Shown here: one piece after another, positions 61,001 through 64,000 of the stretch | How positions within the stretch are numbered: position 1 is the first letter of the stretch | Layout of the letters: every line of letters begins with the position of its first letter | NCBI GenBank assembly: GCA_028583415.1 | Contig: CM053276.1 | Coordinates: forward strand, 141,133,902-141,197,901 | Length of the DNA: 64,000 nt | Reading direction: 5' to 3' | Source: Protea cynaroides | Lineage: Eukaryota; Streptophyta; Magnoliopsida; Proteales; Proteaceae | Notes under the pieces: model-generated | Told to the model about the DNA's origin: nothing | What the model saw: the letters and a program-made list of their open reading frames with translations, nothing else | The model's database searches: none | Translations under genes and position numbers: made by a program

Positions 61001-64000
61001 GGGTTGGCACATGGCATGAAAGGTCCGTAAAATGCTTCTTTGTACATCAGGTCCTGTCAAATTAATTAATGAAAATAGTCTGGAAATATCTTCATCAGAC
61101 TTCAACAATGACAGCTCTGTCTTACTGGCTTCTTCCACTGCCGTTGATATGGCAAGGTTCATTATGGTTGCTGCTACATGTTCTCCCAAGCTTGGGAAAG
61201 ATGAGCTGTGACAGTAGAGGAGGTCAAGCAGTGGGTCAACTGCACCTTCTCTAATCATCCACAAGCCATTCGGTGGTAAGGTTGAGAGGTTCTGAAGAGC
61301 TTTAACAGCTGCTTCCTTTATCTTCACATCAACATGTGTGATCAAGTGAAGTAGTGGTCCTAGTACCCCTTCTTCGAACAAAGTCAATTTACCGTGATCA
61401 CTCAACTCCATTTCTGCCAAAGTCGTTGCCATGATTATTTTGATGTTTTCAGGCCCTGCAGTGTCATGTCTGTGAGTACTTGCAAATTATGGATCCTAGT
61501 GTCCTACAATTATATTTTTCCTCCACATAAACACATGTAAAACTTTTTAGAGTTACAAATGATGACCTTCCAAGCATATCCAGAGCATTTTCCTATTCAT
61601 CCTCTACCCCCTCTTCCTTCTTTTTCCTTCTTGTTTTTATTTTTCATTGATCAAGGCAGATGATAAAGCATCCAAATACCTAGAACTTCCCAATGCTTCG
61701 CCGCAGCCTAGGCAACAGTTAAGCAACATCTTGAGAACTATGGAAGGAAATTCAACAACGAATCTGGTTCAGCAGGTATGGTGGCATTTTAAGAAATCAA
61801 ATTGGAGATACAGGGTAGTGTTTTCATGTTTCTGAGGGTGAAAAGGACTCATTGGAAGTTGAATAGAGGGCTGCTGTTATGGGTATAGAATTTCCAACAA
61901 GAATGCAAATAAGATCTCTTATGGTAGAAGGAGAATTGACATCTGCTATAGGTCGGATGAAATATTCAAGAGCAGGTCCTTGGCGCTTTCATCACCCTAT
62001 TAGGAGCCATATTCACTTGCATCCATGATGGACATTTTAAGAAGTTTAAAATAAAGGCGCATCAAAACAAAAACAACAAAGTCTAAAATAGAGAACATTA
62101 GGCGTTTCATGAGGGTTTCCCTCTGCATAGATCCATTCCTCAATTGTAGCAGATTAATTACAACAATATAGTGCTACAACTGTAGAGGTGTTTCTTGTTT
62201 GTATTTGACATGAGCTGTATCACCTTCTGGATTTCTTTTTCTATCAATAAATTTGTGGTAATTCAAAAAAGGAAAAATAGAAAAGAAACAGGACAACGCG
62301 ATAATGGAAGTACCTGAAGAAAGACGCTGCAACAAAGGACTGAAATAATTTGCCTTTGCCATCAGTATAACATTCTGATCAAGAAACGAGAGATTCTCCA
62401 AAAGCTCTTTCGCATCTCTGGATGCTTGAGTGTCTTCTTGGCTTGTCATGGTCACCAAGAGGAGTATGCAGCCCTGAACCTTCCCAATGCAGTGACATAC
62501 CACTTCACTTTTTGACAGTTCCAATAGCAGTGCTACTGCTAACTTACTCTCTCCAATACGACGGGCAAGTGACTTTACAATAGCTTCAATGGCATTATCT
62601 ACATGAGCAAATTTTTCCTGCAAATCACATATATTGACTTGACAAGTACATAAACTAAGGAAAATGATCTTCTTAATCATACTCAGGCTTTTATTGAGAG
62701 ATGAAGGTTCTAGGTGGTAGGTAGGCTACAAGGAATGTCATATTTACTATGAGGGCATTTTCAGGCAAAAAAAGCCAAAAAAAAAAAAATCGTAATTTTA
62801 TTATAAAAAAGAAGGAAAAAGCGAGATATACAGGTCAAGCTAATTCTTGGCAAAGTCATCTTCTCTGTTTTCTGATTAATTGAAGAATGAGAGAAAAACT
62901 GAAGGTAGAATAGGTACCTTGTTATCATCACTGTCCCTTGCCAAAATGCAAAGAATGACCAAAGCATGGATCCTCATATCACGGTTTTTAGCACCGAGAA
63001 GTTCAATAAGAATTGGAATGTAGTTCTCAAATACTACCCATTCCCGGTGCAGATCTCTTTCTTCACAAAGTTCCTTCATTTGGCTGAGGGAATGTAGCAC
63101 TTCTTGCTCATCATCTGACTGAAGTTTGGTTCTCATGGAACCAATTGTAATCATTGTGTTCCTATTTTTCCATTCTTCAATTGACAGTCGTAGAGTTTTA
63201 TTAGGCCGTAAAATTGATGTGTCTAGCAAGGTCATGGTCAAGGGACAATTGGTCTTCCCCTCTGCAAACCACTTCTGTATTGCATTTCTCTCGAATGTCT
63301 GTCCAGTGGAAGTCTCCACAGGATCCACCATAACTTCCCTAGTGATTGGGCAGTAAAATGACTGAAGAGGTTCCAGTGCTTGGCTACCTAAAGAGTATCG
63401 CTTTTTGAAATATTTGATCTCCTTTTCTTCAAGAGATGAAGCAGCATCAGCCCTTCCAAGCAATGCAATGATCTGATCCATTTGTACAGCCTCAGCCTGG
63501 TCTGTCCTCAGCTTTTTTTCTTCTACTTCCTTCTTGAATGCTTCAAATTCCTTCTTCAATGTGGAAAGTTCAGTTGGAATCCCGACAGTCTCTGCAATGA
63601 GAAGCAGCAGATTATTTGCATAAGAACGATCAACATTCCTCTCCTGTATTCCCAACTCAATTTTCTCCAATATTTCTATCTCTGCTACAGCTGCCCTAAA
63701 CTCTGCTCTCAGCATGTTATCTTGCAGCTTGGTGATTTCTTCAGTGATACTAGATGAGAAATCCAGTAAGGCTAAAGCGCTCAGTGCCTGACTGATATCT
63801 CTTGTGGTGTCCTCTAAGCGTCTTACGATCCTACGGCAATTCACTAGAAGATAGATCTTGTTTCTCTTGCTGCAGTCCAAAACGAGCTGCCTCCCAACTT
63901 TGATCTCCCGACTTAGAACCTCAACAGCATTATTGATGTTTTTCTTGGACAACTCTGTCAGGACTGGAATGATCCTCTCCAAGTAATTTGAGAATTTAGC
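58045..64000 (-). CDS. U-box/ARM-repeat E3 ubiquitin ligase, PUB43/PUB44 (SAUL1) type, 5' end off window
   Basis: Cytosolic/plasma-membrane E3 ligase of the PUB43/44 class; SAUL1 (PUB44) limits premature senescence and takes part in immunity. Four exons visible: 62918-64000 (continues beyond the window), 62314-62617, 60965-61455, 58045-59043; phases match and encode 958 residues. The full family is near 1000, so roughly 40-50 N-terminal residues are missing. Order: helical N-terminal domain, with R-R-I-V-R-R-L-E-D-T-T-R near visible residue 56-67; U-box at about 210-277 (F-Y-C-P-I-T-R-E-V-M-V-D-P-V-E-T); then ARM repeats to the end H-L-N-V-L-H-E-Q-S-S-Y-F. The exon at the window edge is open to base 64000 (GCT AAA TTC ...); the TTG at 63980-63982 is an internal Leu codon. 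Intron 3 carries a MITE pair. Confidence 0.95.
59816..60407. mobile_element. tandem-dimer Tourist-like MITE in U-box gene intron 3
   Basis: Begins GGCTCTCTTTGGTTTGTATT and ends (inverted) GGCTCTTTTTGGTTTGTATT, with TAA on both sides (59813-59815 and 60408-60410), the PIF/Harbinger-type duplication. Inside, a second pair of the same ends meets head to tail near 60079-60125, so the element consists of two ~300 bp units that are near copies of each other (both contain TAGTGGTACCAA and ATTGATTTGTCACAAAT). No coding capacity. Confidence 0.87.

Noticed and set aside
63980..63982. Start codon of the U-box gene here
   Set aside because: The codon is TTG and the frame is open to the window edge in line with the family sequence, so the gene continues beyond 64000.

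Overview
This is nuclear DNA from a flowering plant. Every recognisable gene is a plant family member (FKGP, WNK kinase, Yippee-like, KIC-like EF-hand, RS31-type SR protein, RRM protein, SAUL1-type U-box protein). Exons are interrupted by AT-rich introns with GT-AG borders, and the spacers hold plant Tourist/Harbinger MITEs, an Au-type SINE and a solo LTR. The species cannot be fixed from the sequence; gene content fits a eudicot or basal angiosperm with a moderately repeat-rich genome.

Layout. 1.1-13.6 kb: seven-exon bifunctional fucokinase/GDP-fucose pyrophosphorylase gene on the minus strand, with one GC-AG intron and a solo LTR in intron 1. A minus-strand tRNA-Val(AAC) gene lies just upstream of it. 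14.6-18 kb: a MITE, then two related terminal-inverted-repeat elements whose centres are filled by very long (CCA)n-rich arrays. 18.2-22.7 kb: a WNK kinase gene on the plus strand behind a duplicated ~420 bp upstream segment. 25.7-26.5 kb: Yippee-like gene (minus). 29.5-29.9 kb: single-exon KIC-like EF-hand gene (plus). 31.0-34.2 kb: RS31-type SR splicing factor (minus). 36.8-44.8 kb: a ~140 bp minisatellite array split by a 6.8 kb PIF/Harbinger transposon. 45.8-48.8 kb: RRM protein gene (plus). 49.3-54.9 kb: two diverged tandem copies of a non-coding segment, one carrying an Au-SINE with a 17 bp target duplication. 58.0-64.0 kb: U-box/ARM E3 ligase gene (minus) running off the right edge.

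The genes are unrelated housekeeping and regulatory loci; nothing suggests a cluster or a shared pathway. The most interesting material is the Harbinger family. The large element holds a MYB/SANT-like gene and a DDE transposase gene, both with premature stops, the transposase also with Asp to Asn in its first catalytic motif. It also carries an antisense Bet v 1/MLP gene fragment that keeps an intron, and a frameshifted GRF-type zinc finger. The two CCA-filled elements at 15.7-17.9 kb share its terminal and subterminal sequence, so one window shows a dead full-length element and its non-autonomous relatives. I found no convincing evidence of an undescribed functional system.
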